Shown here piece after piece: positions 1-10,134 of a stretch of 64,000 bases of DNA (position 1 is the stretch's first letter; the number at the start of each line of letters is the position of its first letter). The DNA is from Platanthera guangdongensis. Its lineage: Eukaryota > Streptophyta > Magnoliopsida > Asparagales > Orchidaceae. Under the pieces are notes generated by a model that was not told where the DNA came from, ran no database searches, and was given only the letters and a program-made list of their open reading frames with translations. The stretch lies in contig CM077152.1 in NCBI GenBank assembly GCA_039583875.1, positions 19,815,538 through 19,879,537 on the forward strand, in the 5' to 3' direction. A program made the translations under genes and the position numbers.

Positions 1-1201
1 TTTTATGACAATCTGATCTACAATGCCAACTGAGAAGAGCATCTCCAACATGTGGAACAAGTGCTCGTGATACTCCGACAGCACCAGCTCTATGTCAAGC
101 GCTCCAAATACTCATTTGTTCAAGAAGAGATGGAATATCTAGGGGCATATTGTCTCGGCGCGAGGAGTCAAGTCGGCCCCCAGAAGGTGGAGAGCATGCA
201 GACGTGGCTTAGGCCGCGCATGGTCCGTGCACACTGGGGTTTCCTCGGGTTGACAGGCTACTACCTACAATTCGTGAAAGACTATGGGAAGATAGCTCGG
301 TCGTTGACCCAGTTGTACACAAGGATGCCTTTTGCTGGCAAGAGGAGGCGGAGGCTGCATTCTAAGCTCTCAAGCGGCCATGACGACGATACTAGTGCTG
401 GCACTTCCCGACTTCACCAAGGAATTAATACTGGAGACTGATGTTTCAGGCGAAGGGATCGGAATCGTGCTTATGCAAGAAAGTCGGCCAATCGCGTTTT
501 TCAACAAGGCGTTGGCTCCACGGACCTTGAGCTTGTCGACTTACGAGAAGGAAATGTCGGTCAACATACATGTCGTGGCCTTGTGATGGCCCTACCTTCT
601 AGGAAGACACTTTAAGGTCCAGACTGATCATCGGAGTTTGGAACATTTTTTGGGGCAACTGGTGGCCTCTTCTCTACAACAAAAATGGGTGACAAGGTTG
701 CATGGTTACGACTACGAGATAGTCTATAAGCAGGGAAAGTAAAAAATTGTGGCTGGCTCACTATCCCGCATATCAGAGGGAGCATTTCAACACGTCTCAG
801 GGCCCCTGATAGGAACCTTGGACGAAATGTAGAAGGAGGTCCTAAAAGACTCTGAGTTGCGTCCTATCGTGGGTCACTTCGGCATGGAAAAGATCGCTCC
901 TCCCGGGATTCGATTGCAAAACAAGCACTTATACTTTCACAGGACGGAACGGGAGTTCGCAGTCGGAGATGAGGTCATCCCCAAGCTTCAACCATACAGA
1001 AAAACCTTCGTGGCTCGGAGGACGAACCAGAAGTTAGCACCGCGGTATTATGGGCCCTTCAGAATCACCCAGAGAGTGGGTCCGATATATATATTAGCCC
1101 TGCCAGAGGGACCGCATATTCACCGGACCTTCCATATCTCCTTGCTGAAAAAGAAGAACGGGCACACGGTACAGTTGTGCCCTACCCTGCTAGAGGCAAC
1201 C
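1..1201 (+). pseudogene. Ty3/gypsy pol remnant G1 (RT, RNase H, integrase tail)
   Basis: The start reads as the C-terminal part of reverse transcriptase (RALRGFLGLTGYY-like: WGFLGLTGYY near 236-270), then an RNase H start (ETDVSG near 433-450) and, from about 941, the integrase C-terminal domain (RTNQKLAPRYYGPF). The integrase catalytic core is missing between about 800 and 890, and several frameshifts and stops separate the blocks. The protein is closely related to element F at 29302-34803. It cannot be functional. The 5' part lies left of the window, and the reading continues at 2665 after a solo LTR. Confidence 0.9.
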
Positions 1202-2659
1202 TGATAAATTCTCAAAAAGAAGTTATCTTGTGCCTAAATTGTTATCCTTTTTGATTAAAATATTTGATGAATTTGAGTTAGAAAGTATTAAATATAAGTT
1301 AGTATTTTGTGAAAGTTGGGGGTATTATTGTCATTTTGATATATTTTTATCGCAGGAAGTTCGAAGTATTCATCTCAAAAGTCAAGGGTTGAGCGCATTT
1401 GAAGCCAGGAAAAAAGTTAAAGCATTGTTGTAATAGTTTATTAGCTGTTTGGAGCAGTTTTTAATAGTGCAGAAAATTTGTTGCAACAAATTTCACAGTT
1501 CAGAAAAATTTGTTACAATAAATCGGCAGGAATAAAAGGGGAGGCATCTATTCACAGTTTATTAGCTGTTTGGATGCTTCAAATGCAAGAGGAGACATCT
1601 ATTCAACATTTAAAATATTCCATTGAGGGAAGAGCAGGATAAAAGGGCCAAGAAGAGATAAAATAGGGATCTTTCTATCATCTTCATCATTATTCCAAAG
1701 AGGAGCGGTATGGTTTTGAAGAGGAGCCGCACCGGATCTTCATCAAAGAGGGATTTTACGCAAGTTATAGTGGAATTTACTGCAGCGTTTAGATCTTTAA
1801 ACAATCATGTCTTGTAAGATCTCTCTAATTTTGTGGTGTATCTCTCAAATCATGAACTAATTTCCTAGGTTTTGTATTTTGAGAGTACTTTATTCTATTT
1901 TAATGTGATCTCTATTTTTATTTTTTTATGAAAATTTTTGTATTATTTCTTTATTGAGTTTTTGATCTTGATGCTAAAACTTTTGGATTATATTTTCACT
2001 ATATTCTCCGCTTCAAGATTAGAAAGATGAGACGTGTTAGTATATGAACAGAAATTATTTTACTACGCGGCGAGATTCGAGAGATGAGTTATGTAAATTT
2101 TTAACTAAAATGTTCGGCTTGTTTTACTGCGCTTCGAGATTCGAACGAGTAGAAATGTAAGTGTATCATCAACTCAATATCGCGTAGAAGGGAGAAAGAG
2201 ATTTCACATGTACGTTAGCAACTTTGATTTTTATTATTATTAATATTTTTTATTTGGCCTGATTTTAGAGATGACAAATGAACGAGAGATATAGTGATTT
2301 CTGATATCGAGAGATATAGATCTTTGCCTTAAAATCATTGCAGAAAAGCGCACCAAGTTTTCTCATAAATATCTTCTGTCGATCCATCATAATAGACTTA
2401 AAAAAATCAAAATACAAGATCATTTTCTCATCATTTAATAAACAGTAATTTCTAGGAAGTCGTTAAATTTCTTAGATTTTTAACTTGTTTTCAAAATCCC
2501 TTTAAATTGATTCATTCACTTGAATTTAAAGAAAAGATTAGCTAGTATTTGAGAGCGTTAAATTAATCAACTCTCCGTAGGAACGATCTTTTTTCACTTT
2601 ATATTATTTGATTTGACACGTTCACTTACGTTAATACATAATCTATTTTGGGCATATCA
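1202..2659. mobile_element. Solo LTR (1458 bp) inserted in gypsy G1
   Basis: The segment begins TGATAAATTC and ends GGGCATATCA, giving TG...CA ends with a short inverted TGAT/ATCA. It is flanked by a perfect 5-bp direct repeat CAACC (1197-1201 and 2660-2664). Removing it rejoins the integrase tail to the chromodomain of G1. It is AT-rich, contains no pol coding, PBS or polypurine tract, and carries two similar CGAGATTCGA motifs near 2070 and 2140. A solo LTR left by recombination between the two LTRs of one element is the simplest reading. Its parent family is not otherwise present in the window. Confidence 0.82.
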
Positions 2660-2664
2660 CAACC

Positions 2665-2866
2665 CACAGTGGGGAAGTGTGACCGCTCCCAAACGAAGTA
2701 CTGCTCACCAAATGGAAGAAGTGTGATACCGAGTATCGTCAAGAGATTCTCGTCAAATGGAAGAACTTATCGGCGGCGCACAACACAAAGGTCGACCTGC
2801 TCAAGTTCTGAGAATTTAATCCAGACTTTCATCTTGAGAACAAGCTAGCTGTTGATGGGGAGGGAA
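2665..2866 (+). pseudogene. Chromodomain tail of gypsy G1
   Basis: After the solo LTR the G1 frame resumes with LLTKWKKCDTEYR and ILVKWKNLSAAHNT, a chromodomain, then FHLENKLAVDGEGNV, which aligns with the pol end of element F (YHLGDKLVFDGEGNV). A TGA stop interrupts it near 2810. A chromodomain at the pol end places the element among the chromoviruses. The purine-rich GGGGAGGGAA at 2857-2866 is the likely polypurine tract. Confidence 0.85.
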
Positions 2867-3166
2867 TGTTATGACCCCGCAAAACAATCAGTTCACGGGT
2901 CAACAATATGTGTGTTGGCCGAAGGAGACAGCACAAAGCGGGGCTTAACCCACCGGCTTAGCCCTCCCCAATTAAATTGTGGCGGCTCGAGGTTGAACCT
3001 GCGCGTTCAGCCCACATGGGGGGTCGGGGACCATAGGTATAAATACCTCTAGAGCTTGTTCGGCGAGTGCATACAAAGACTATTCGGGTATTTTCCCTCT
3101 CCTCTCAAGCCCTAACCCTAATTTCCTTCTTTTATTATTTGTTAATCTCGATCTACCGCCCTAACA
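2867..3166 (+). mobile_element. 3' LTR of gypsy G1
   Basis: The LTR starts TGTTATGACC directly after the polypurine tract and is read to ...CGCCCTAACA, giving TG...CA ends and about 300 bp. It carries a TATA box and a pyrimidine-rich leader. The 5' LTR lies outside the window, so the right boundary rests on the CA end only and no target duplication can be tested. Confidence 0.6.
3038..3045 (+). promoter_or_regulatory. TATA box in G1 LTR
   Basis: TATAAATA lies in a GC-moderate context about 170 bases into the LTR, the usual position for an LTR promoter. Transcription would run rightwards, antisense to the host gene. Confidence 0.5.
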
Positions 3167-3539
3167 AAGATGCCTCAACCGCTGTTGGAACATATTTCGC
3201 AGAGTTGGCACCATGATGACCTGTGGATTATGGGATAATCCCTTCAAAATCTGTGGTGAGACCTAAAACAGTCGTTATGCTCATATAAATAGACAAGAAC
3301 CTCTAGGTGAACCATCATGAATGGTTCAGATTGCATGATCATGATGGTTGTCAAATATCCTTAAATAAAAAATAGAATAATAGAAATTTGACATTGTAGC
3401 TTCGGACGCAACTATGAGAATGAATCGTCTAGATGACAACCGGATCAATGTCTCATGTGAATGTAGATACATGTGGGACCTAGTGGGTGTTGACCCGCTC
3501 TCAAATTGTGATCCCCATCAAAATATATTGCGAGTCTTC
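3167..3539. other. Unassigned sequence
   Basis: This is AT-rich sequence between the G1 LTR and the first readable copia codons. It may hold further decayed copia RT sequence, but I could not read a frame. No RNA gene or regulatory signal is evident. Confidence 0.4.
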
Positions 3540-3983
3540 TGCCTGAAGCAAAAATATTTGGCTTCAAGCATGTTGAGATTTTGATGGACCATAACAGGTT
3601 GATGAAGGATGAAGGGGAGTTGATTGAAACACCAATACGGTATAGACGGCTAGTTGAAAAATTAAATTATCTCATAATTATAAGACCAGACATCTCATCA
3701 TGTTAGCGATGTGGGTCATTTTATAGCAAACCTAAGAACTCCTAACATGAATATTATTTTATATTGAGATATTTGAAGGGAACCCCTGGAGTGGATACAA
3801 GGATTTAGGGTATTCAAGGATTACATGTTTTTCTTATGTTGATTAAGTTGGTTCTCCATATGATAGAAGATCTACAAATAACATACTGCAATCAAATTGA
3901 GTGTTCGACAAGAGTATAAGACAATGGCCCACAACATGTGAACTGGTATGGCACAAGCAGTTAATGGAGTTGAGATTTGGTTT

Positions 3984-5723
3984 TGTTGGAAATGTCGCAA
4001 TGTCGGTCTATTTGTGTTGATGTTATTGGTATTGAGTCTTTATGTGTGTATGGGGTTTAGTCCCACATTGTATGTCAAGTTGTAAGTGTCCATGTATTTC
4101 CTATTTAAAGCCCGTATGTGGATGAATGAAATTAACAACTTCTACTTTTATTTCTTGCTTCCAACATGGTATCAGAGGCAGGTTCTGAAACTGTGAAACA
4201 CTAAAAATAAAAAATTATTCCCGTGTCCGCTACTTTCCCATTTTTTTCCTTCCGGACCGCTCTCGAGCCGTTTCGCTAGTCCCGTCGGGTGATTTCTCTC
4301 TCGCTCCCGTCGACGGTCTCTAATCCAGTCGACTGGAGCGTCATCCTGGCTTAATCGGCCCCCCGGCTTCTCCGCCTGCGCTCGGTCCCATCAGCCTCTA
4401 CTCTGGCCTAGCGATTTTGATCTCGTCTTTGCCGACTCTTCCCCAACCTGCTTCGGATGTTTCTTCTGCCATCATCGACTGCTCTGGGCCAGTCGTTGCT
4501 GCCTCCCGACTTCTCCCATGTTGCAGCCTCCTGACGTCGATCCCGCCTGTTTTTCGGCCTTGATCGCATCATCTGTAGGCTTCTTGCTTCGGCGCCTCCA
4601 TCTACGTCAGATCTTCGTGCCTCCTCCAGATCTGCTGCTCCAGATCTGTCGTGTCTCCTCCAGATCTGTCGTCTCGTGCCTCCTCTAGCTCTGCTACTGT
4701 TTTGCCTCCCTATTCAGCCACTACTTCTCAGCACAGGTGTTGTGTTGTGTTGTTGTGCACTGCTTTGCTGCTGCTCTTATCTTCTGGTGCTGCTTCTCTT
4801 ATCTTCTGGTCAAGCTCTTATGTCGATGCTGCTCTCATTCAGACCTTCTTTTGAATCTGTATTTCTGCTCACCGGGGATATGGATCCTGCTGCCCCCTTC
4901 ACTCGTTGTTGATAGTGCTGGAGTCGTTTATTTTTGTTTTAAGTTGTTTGTTGTTCTGTTGATGTGTTTGTCTGTGTATCCATGTGATTTCTGCCTTCTT
5001 GCATGTGTCTTTCACGTGAGGGGGAGTGTTTGGATAAAGGCGACTCGGATGATCTTTCCCAAATTTTTGCTTTCGTTCCACACGGCCTCTAGGCTTATGT
5101 TGTATGTGGTTTGTGTTTTCCCATTTTTTCTTTTGATTGGTCGTGTTGGGACACGACTGATATTGGTGTTCTGGTCTCATCGGGTTGTGTCGCGTGAGAC
5201 CGTGTCATGCGGGACTGTGTCGTGTGGGACCGCCCTTTGTGTGGATTATCCCCGACAGATTATCTCTGACGGATTATCCTTGATCACTCGTTTGATGATT
5301 TGCTCCACATCTTTCGTTCTCTTTTGCATGTTGTGTGTGTAGATGATGTTGGTTGACCGGTTTCCAGTGGGTTCGCGCCGTGTGTGGGTCAGTGTCGTGT
5401 GTGGCTATATCCCCAACTTGATTCCCCAGTTTGGAATTTTCCCCGATGGCTCGTCTGATGTTTTGTCTTGCATAGCCTCCTCCTTTGTTGTTATTTGATG
5501 TGTCCAAGCTGAAGGATCCGCCCTTCAGCTTGAAGGGGAGTGTTGGAAATGTCGCAATGTCAGTCTATTTGTGTTGATGTTATTGGTACTGAGTCTTTAT
5601 GTGTGTATGGGGTTTAGTCCCACATTATATGTCAAGTTGTAAGTGTCCATGTATTTCCTATTTAAAGCCCCTATGTGGATGAATGAATTTAGCAACTTCT
5701 ACTTTCATTTCTCTCTTACAACG
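3984..5723 (+). mobile_element. Non-autonomous copia-type LTR element T (1740 bp)
   Basis: Two LTRs of 183 bp each (3984-4166 and 5541-5723) begin TGTTGGAAATGTCGC and differ at roughly eleven sites by eye. The left LTR ends ACA, the right ACG. A perfect 5-bp duplication GGTTT flanks the element (3979-3983, 5724-5728). The primer binding site TGGTATCAGAG directly follows the left LTR (initiator-Met tRNA), and a polypurine AAGGGGAG precedes the right LTR. The 1374-bp interior has no recognisable gag or pol, only Leu/Cys-rich low-complexity frames. It must be mobilised in trans. A second AGGGGGAGTGTTTGG at about 5020 could be a relict LTR junction. Confidence 0.92.
4167..4177 (+). promoter_or_regulatory. 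Primer binding site of element T
   Basis: TGGTATCAGAG immediately after the 5' LTR is complementary to the 3' end of plant initiator-Met tRNA, which sets the plus orientation. Confidence 0.9.
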
Positions 5724-5770
5724 GGTTTGAATATTCAAACGAGTTGATGTGTGATAATAAGGCATCTTTG

Positions 5771-7995
5771 TGTTACAAGCCTAGCCCATAATGTCGTAAG
5801 AGATGGCGCTTGAGATGGGGAACAAGGGAGACAAGCTTAACCTTAACCCTAGATATGTGAGAAGCAGAAAAGCACTAAAGAGAGGAATAAAACTTTCATA
5901 TTTCATTCAAAACTCATACAATATACAATGACCTGAGAGATTTATTCAAAGACTTAAAGTGACATGAGTGTAAATACTCAAAATAAAAGTAGATAAATGA
6001 AATACTAAAACATGACAACTCTAATTAATCATAACTACGAACTGACTCGAATGCTCGAAATAACATACATAAAGACACATAAATGAAATATGTGTAGTTG
6101 GCAATGGATGGTGGGGACCCATAACATTTCACCCGCCCTTCAAATTGAGCTTGTCCACAAGCTTGAACGAGGCTCAAATGAGTGGGTCATTGAGCACCTT
6201 GATTTCTCGCAAGAACGGCTCCCGATAGTGCATTGTTGTGATTGCGGTTGCAACGAGTGGCGGTCCGGCAACATGCTCACAGGTGGCACGAGAGACTTCA
6301 AGGATCTGACAGGGCAGAGGAGCGTGAGAAAAGAAGATTGTTGGACAGAAGCTCTAGAGTCGGGGTGAGTGTTCCCAGTGAATGCAGATAGTCGAGGGCG
6401 ATGGAGGCCCTAAATGAAGGTGAGTTACAGCGGCCGAAAGCGGCGGCATCGGCCCTGGGAGATCAACAGAAGGACTGGCTCTATATGTGTTGGCAGAGCA
6501 AGTGGCTGGAGTAGAGACTGTAGAGTGGAGACCGCGGGGACAGACGGTAGCACAAAATGAGGCGGCACCACCGCGGGGCTCGGCGGCAACGAGGCCGATT
6601 GTGTGAACTGCGGGGAGGGAACAATTGGGGGTGTCAAGAACGGCAGAGGGAGATGGAACTTCTGCAAGAGCCGATTGGATCGATAACTGTTGTAGTGGGA
6701 GCAGAGGCGGATTTAATGGAATCAGACCCCCAAGGCATCGGTCGATGTCGGCAATGAATTGTGCAAGCGCCACGTCATATGATGTCGACATCTCTAAGAA
6801 CTTTTGGAGCATCGAACGGACGGTGTGTGACTCGTTGGGGCTTGTCATCAAGCAGCAGTAATTGACTAATCAATTAATCTAATTAAGATTTAATTAAACT
6901 AGTCAATTAATATGAGGAAGAACAACTAGAAAAACTTGTGTTGTCGTCGTGTCCGGGAACTGGGTGGGCCGCTGCAGTTTGGTGGGATCCAGGAGAGAAA
7001 TGGTGTTATGCTCGATAAGGAGGTGTGTGGTGTGTTGCTCAAGAATCGGTAAGCGCTCAACTGACAAAAGATGTGACAGGGAGGTGGCTTGCAGGAGATC
7101 AAGGAGGTGGCGCGGGGAGATGGCAGGTGGTGTGAGGTCAAGACGAGAAGGAACGTTTGGTGTGTCTCAAAAGGAAGGAGCGCATACGGCGTTGCGGTGC
7201 ACTGGAACCGTCGATCACGTCGAGAGACAAGCTCAACACAGGTAAGAGTGGGAGAAGCGTTGCAAGCGTCAATGGAAGATCGATGGTCACGATGGATTTG
7301 ACTGGGACCTCCAAAAAGAAGGAAGAAAGCGCTGACTGAATCTTCCTCATGCAGCCAGCGAGGAAGGAGACAGCAGTGGTTATGCCTGCAGATGACGAGG
7401 GGGGATTTTTGGGGCATCTACTGCGATGGGGTCGTTGGAATCATGCGGAAATCTAGCGTGCGCCTTCTGTGGGAACAAACGAGGGTTGCATCCCTTTTGT
7501 TAGATGTCGCCGAGGATACAGAAGTGTTGGACGACGAAGGAGGTGGCTGCTTGCGATGAAACCATAGGAGATGGAAGAAGAAGCGCTTTGATACCGAGAT
7601 GTTACAAGCCTAGATCATAACAACGTCGAAGGTGGAGGCGGAGGCGGAGATACAAAGGGAGTTGAGCTCAACCCGCGGAAAATGTGAGGGGAGAGGAAGA
7701 GGAGTCGAGCTCAAACGTAACCCTATAAACATGAGGAGGAGAAACGAGCAAGAGAGAGGAATTGAACCTTCATATTTCATTCATAACTTATACAATAACT
7801 CAAGATGTCTATTTAAACACTTACAAGTGGCATGAGTGTAAATTCCCAAAAATAAAAATAGATGCGCAAACTACTAAAACATAACAACTTCAATTAGTTG
7901 TAACTACGACTCGACTCGAACACTCAAAATAACATACATAAAGACATGTAAATGAAATATGCGTAATCGGTGATGGATGGTGGGGACCCATAACA
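5771..7995 (-). mobile_element. Non-autonomous gypsy-like LTR element L
   Basis: LTRs lie at 5771-6126 (356 bp) and 7600-7995 (396 bp). Both begin TGTTACAAGCCTAG and end GGACCCATAACA. Reading minus, TCGGTATCAAAGC next to 7600 resembles the initiator-Met primer site, and AAGGGCGGGTG at 6127-6140 serves as the polypurine tract. Just before that tract the minus strand reads FKLVDKLNLKGG, like the end of a chromovirus pol, so the element looks like a gypsy copy that lost nearly all of pol. The flanking bases (CTTTG, CTGTA) are not a clean duplication, but removal restores the host copia frame exactly. Confidence 0.8.
6354..6851 (-). pseudogene. Gag-like open frame of element L
   Basis: A 165-residue frame in the sense direction of element L starts MMTSPNESHTVRSMLQKF and becomes rich in Pro, Ser and Leu. 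Its position, downstream of the primer site, is where gag begins, and the first 40 residues (LQKFLEMSTSYDVALAQF) could be a helical gag start. I do not recognise the family. There is no zinc knuckle and no nearby pol. It may be the residue of a gag gene or a chance frame. Confidence 0.3.
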
Positions 7996-8244
7996 CTGTA
8001 TATTTTCTCAAATTCAGTGCTTAAATAAAGTACAAAACACATTTAAGATTGACTATCATTTGGTGAGGGAGAAGCTTATGAAAGGTGTTAAGTATGGGAT
8101 GACAAACTACTGGCTGGCTAATATCTTTATCAAGACTTTAAGAGCCAATCATATCAACTAACAAGAAAAAATTTGTATCAACTATCAAGTAGATCAGAGA
8201 CAGACCACACAATTCAAACTTCATGGCTACAGCTTGAGAGTGAA

Positions 8245-8424
8245 TGTTGAAATATTTAGACCTTATATTTTTGATGCCATAAGAAAGAACCAAAGTTGGT
8301 TGTTGGCAACACCTCACTCTCGCTATGTACATCACCAACCAGGTTTCTCCTTCTTCACTTGCACATCTTTTTGCAAAACACATGCGGTAACAAAGCTCAA
8401 TTGACCACTCTATACTGTACAACA
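8245..8424 (+). mobile_element. Possible 3' LTR of copia K
   Basis: After the RNase H tail, GAGAGTGAA precedes TGTTGAAATATTTAG, resembling a decayed polypurine tract and LTR start, and the segment can be ended at CTGTACAACA for 180 bp. No partner LTR exists in the window, so this is tentative. Confidence 0.35.
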
Positions 8425-9232
8425 TTTTAACTTATAATTGGATATATGTTGCTTGCTTGAATGTAATCTATAATCATGTATGGTCCTTACCCAAGAAAGT
8501 TTCACTGAGGTCAAATCGAGTTCTGGAGACATATTGTGACTAATTCCCTTAAGTTAACTCATACCCTAAGCATCCACACCTTCAAGATAACTATGTTTGT
8601 TGATTAGCACATCAAGGCTGTGATTCTTTTCCAAAGCATACCATTGGTTCTATCAATTGAGCACCAAGAAAGAAGGAAGCTCCATGGCAGAATATGAGGT
8701 GCGCCTCTCGGCTTCGGCGTGCCCAAGTTCCGGATAAGATTGCAATTGAGGTGGAATGATGCCAGCTATTCTAAACTGTATAGTACGCTAGTCTCCAAGA
8801 TGCACTATTGTCATTCGTGCAAGCGCTTCTTTAGAGATACAAGTGAAATTCTCTGGCGTGAATGAGATAAACCAGCTCACTTCATCAACTCAATGAGACT
8901 CAATCAAGAGGAAGACAGTTGATCCTCATTCAAGTAGAGGCCTTCAGTTATTCAACAAATCATCGAAAAGGTTATCAAGTAATAGCAAGCCATATAGATG
9001 ATCACAAAAACATTAAAATAAAATTACAAATGGAAAAGCTTCATGCTAAATTTCTAGAAAATAAATAAAACATTTTTTTATTTAGAAGTTTAGCATTACA
9101 AAGCTAAGCAAACTTCCATCAACATGGAAAATTTTCAAAATAAGTATATGAAACAGAACATACACCACTAGCAGGTCTTTTATATAGGAAAGAAGACAGA
9201 TCAATTTTAATTGAAATTGAAGCATGCCTTAC
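8425..9232. other. Intron sequence downstream of exon 7; no gene recognised
   Basis: This is mostly AT-rich DNA beyond the exon 7 donor. Around 8660-8740 a short stretch (MAEYEVRLSASA) faintly resembles a copia RNase H motif, but there is no continuing frame. No further SNF2 exon was found on the minus strand. Confidence 0.4.
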
Positions 9233-9382
9233 ATGACCATCAATTACAACAGCATTCAGGGACTTGTGCCAAAACTCTCGGAGGGAATTAACAGAACTTA
9301 AACAATCACTATCAAGTTCAACAGGGCACCCATCAGGCAGCTTTGAAAGATTGCATAGAGGATCTTTCTTCACTTGCTGAGC
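9233..9382 (-). CDS. MOM1-like gene, exon 7: entry into SNF2-like region
   Basis: The exon is 150 bases, phase 0 to phase 0, with acceptor TTTATCCTTCAG and donor GTAAGG. It encodes LSKLPDGCPVE, NSLREFWHKSLNAVVID and a short tail. In MOM1-like proteins the segment after chromodomain 2 contains a Lys-Leu-Pro turn, a Leu-Arg-Glu plus Trp-His-Lys helix and then an Asn-Ala-Val-hydrophobic-Ile-Asp strand that begins the SNF2 fold, so this exon fits directly after exon 6 although it lies 25.6 kb away. No next exon is recognisable between 9232 and the left window edge. An alternative is an isolated duplicated exon, but phase and strand agree with the main gene. Confidence 0.68.
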
Positions 9383-9962
9383 CTGAAGGATAAACAAGAT
9401 AACTAAATGCAAAAAATAGCAGGAAAAAGCTAATAATACGGTAACCCATGAATTTTAGCTAAAAAAGCACTAGCAAGATCCGAGTAATCAAATTTATTAT
9501 GTCAAGAGATAAAAGTAAACCCCAACAAGAAATTTAGCACATAAGGTACATTTTTAGAAAAGGTTTCGGAGACATGATTGCAACTGTGTGATGAAGGATA
9601 AATCATATTTAACTCAGAGATTCGGGTTTTGGAGTCAGTAAATTACTAGAAAATTTCACAAGATAATAGAAATTTAAAGATAGCATTAGAAAGGACAGAC
9701 ATGCAACTACAAACCAACACAAGATTAGTCTGACCAACATTGCCATAAAATAAACCGTGGAAAAATTAGGAATCTTGCCTTGAGAAAGTCGACCTTCACA
9801 ATTTTCATATAAGTAATTAAATGAAATATTCTATCAAATTGAAGGACTAATCTTTAGAACACCACATACTAAGGCAAGGTTTTATTAACTACAGCTCACC
9901 ATTTCAGAATTAATATTGTTAATTATCCCATACAAATAAAGAGAACCTATGATAAATGTGTA
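9383..9962. other. Intron sequence upstream of exon 7
   Basis: This AT-rich stretch has no readable domain. The pyrimidine-rich acceptor TTTATCCTTCAG of exon 7 is at its left edge and the copia A LTR begins at its right edge. Confidence 0.45.
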
Positions 9963-10134
9963 TGTTGATGCCCATTTGCAAAAGCCTATAAGGTAAGCTC
10001 ATTGTATATTTTCATCTTTGTTGTATTTAGTCTCGCATCTCCATGTATTCTTCCTCTTTCATTACTTTATATAAAGAGGGAAGTTCTTATGTAATAGTTA
10101 GAAAGTCTGGAATAATAATTATTTAATTCTCACA
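9963..10134 (+). mobile_element. 5' LTR and primer site of copia element A
   Basis: TGTTGATGCCCATTTGC starts the LTR and TTCTCACA ends it (172 bp). A primer-site-like TGATATCAGAGCAG follows at 10135-10148, one base different from the usual TGGTATCAGAGC. A TATA-like TTATATAAAGAG lies at about 10065. No 3' LTR of this family was found, so the element is incomplete on the right. Confidence 0.7.

Larger units (their letters stand above)
3540..8170 (+). pseudogene. Ty1/copia RT-RNase H remnant K, split by two insertions
   Basis: Readable codons occur in three blocks: about 3540-3983 (IRYRRLVEKLNYL, RPDIS, ILRYLKGTPG-like text), 5724-5770 (ELMCDNKASL) and 7998-8170 (STKHI then YHLVREKL and LANIFIKTL). 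These are the RT C-terminus and RNase H in the correct order. Removing elements T and L leaves the alignment to the copia RNase H motif (CDNKAA...TKHIEVD) with exactly the normal spacing. Frameshifts and stops are numerous. The element is old and its 5' part is missing. Confidence 0.8.

Noticed and set aside
4651..5342. Overlapping Leu/Cys-rich frames inside element T as genes
   Set aside because: They are low-complexity leader sequence of a non-autonomous element, in several frames at once, without domains.
8138..8425. 95-residue minus-strand frame as a host exon
   Set aside because: It overlaps the copia K RNase H tail and its possible LTR, shows no domain, and has no splice sites that fit exon 7.
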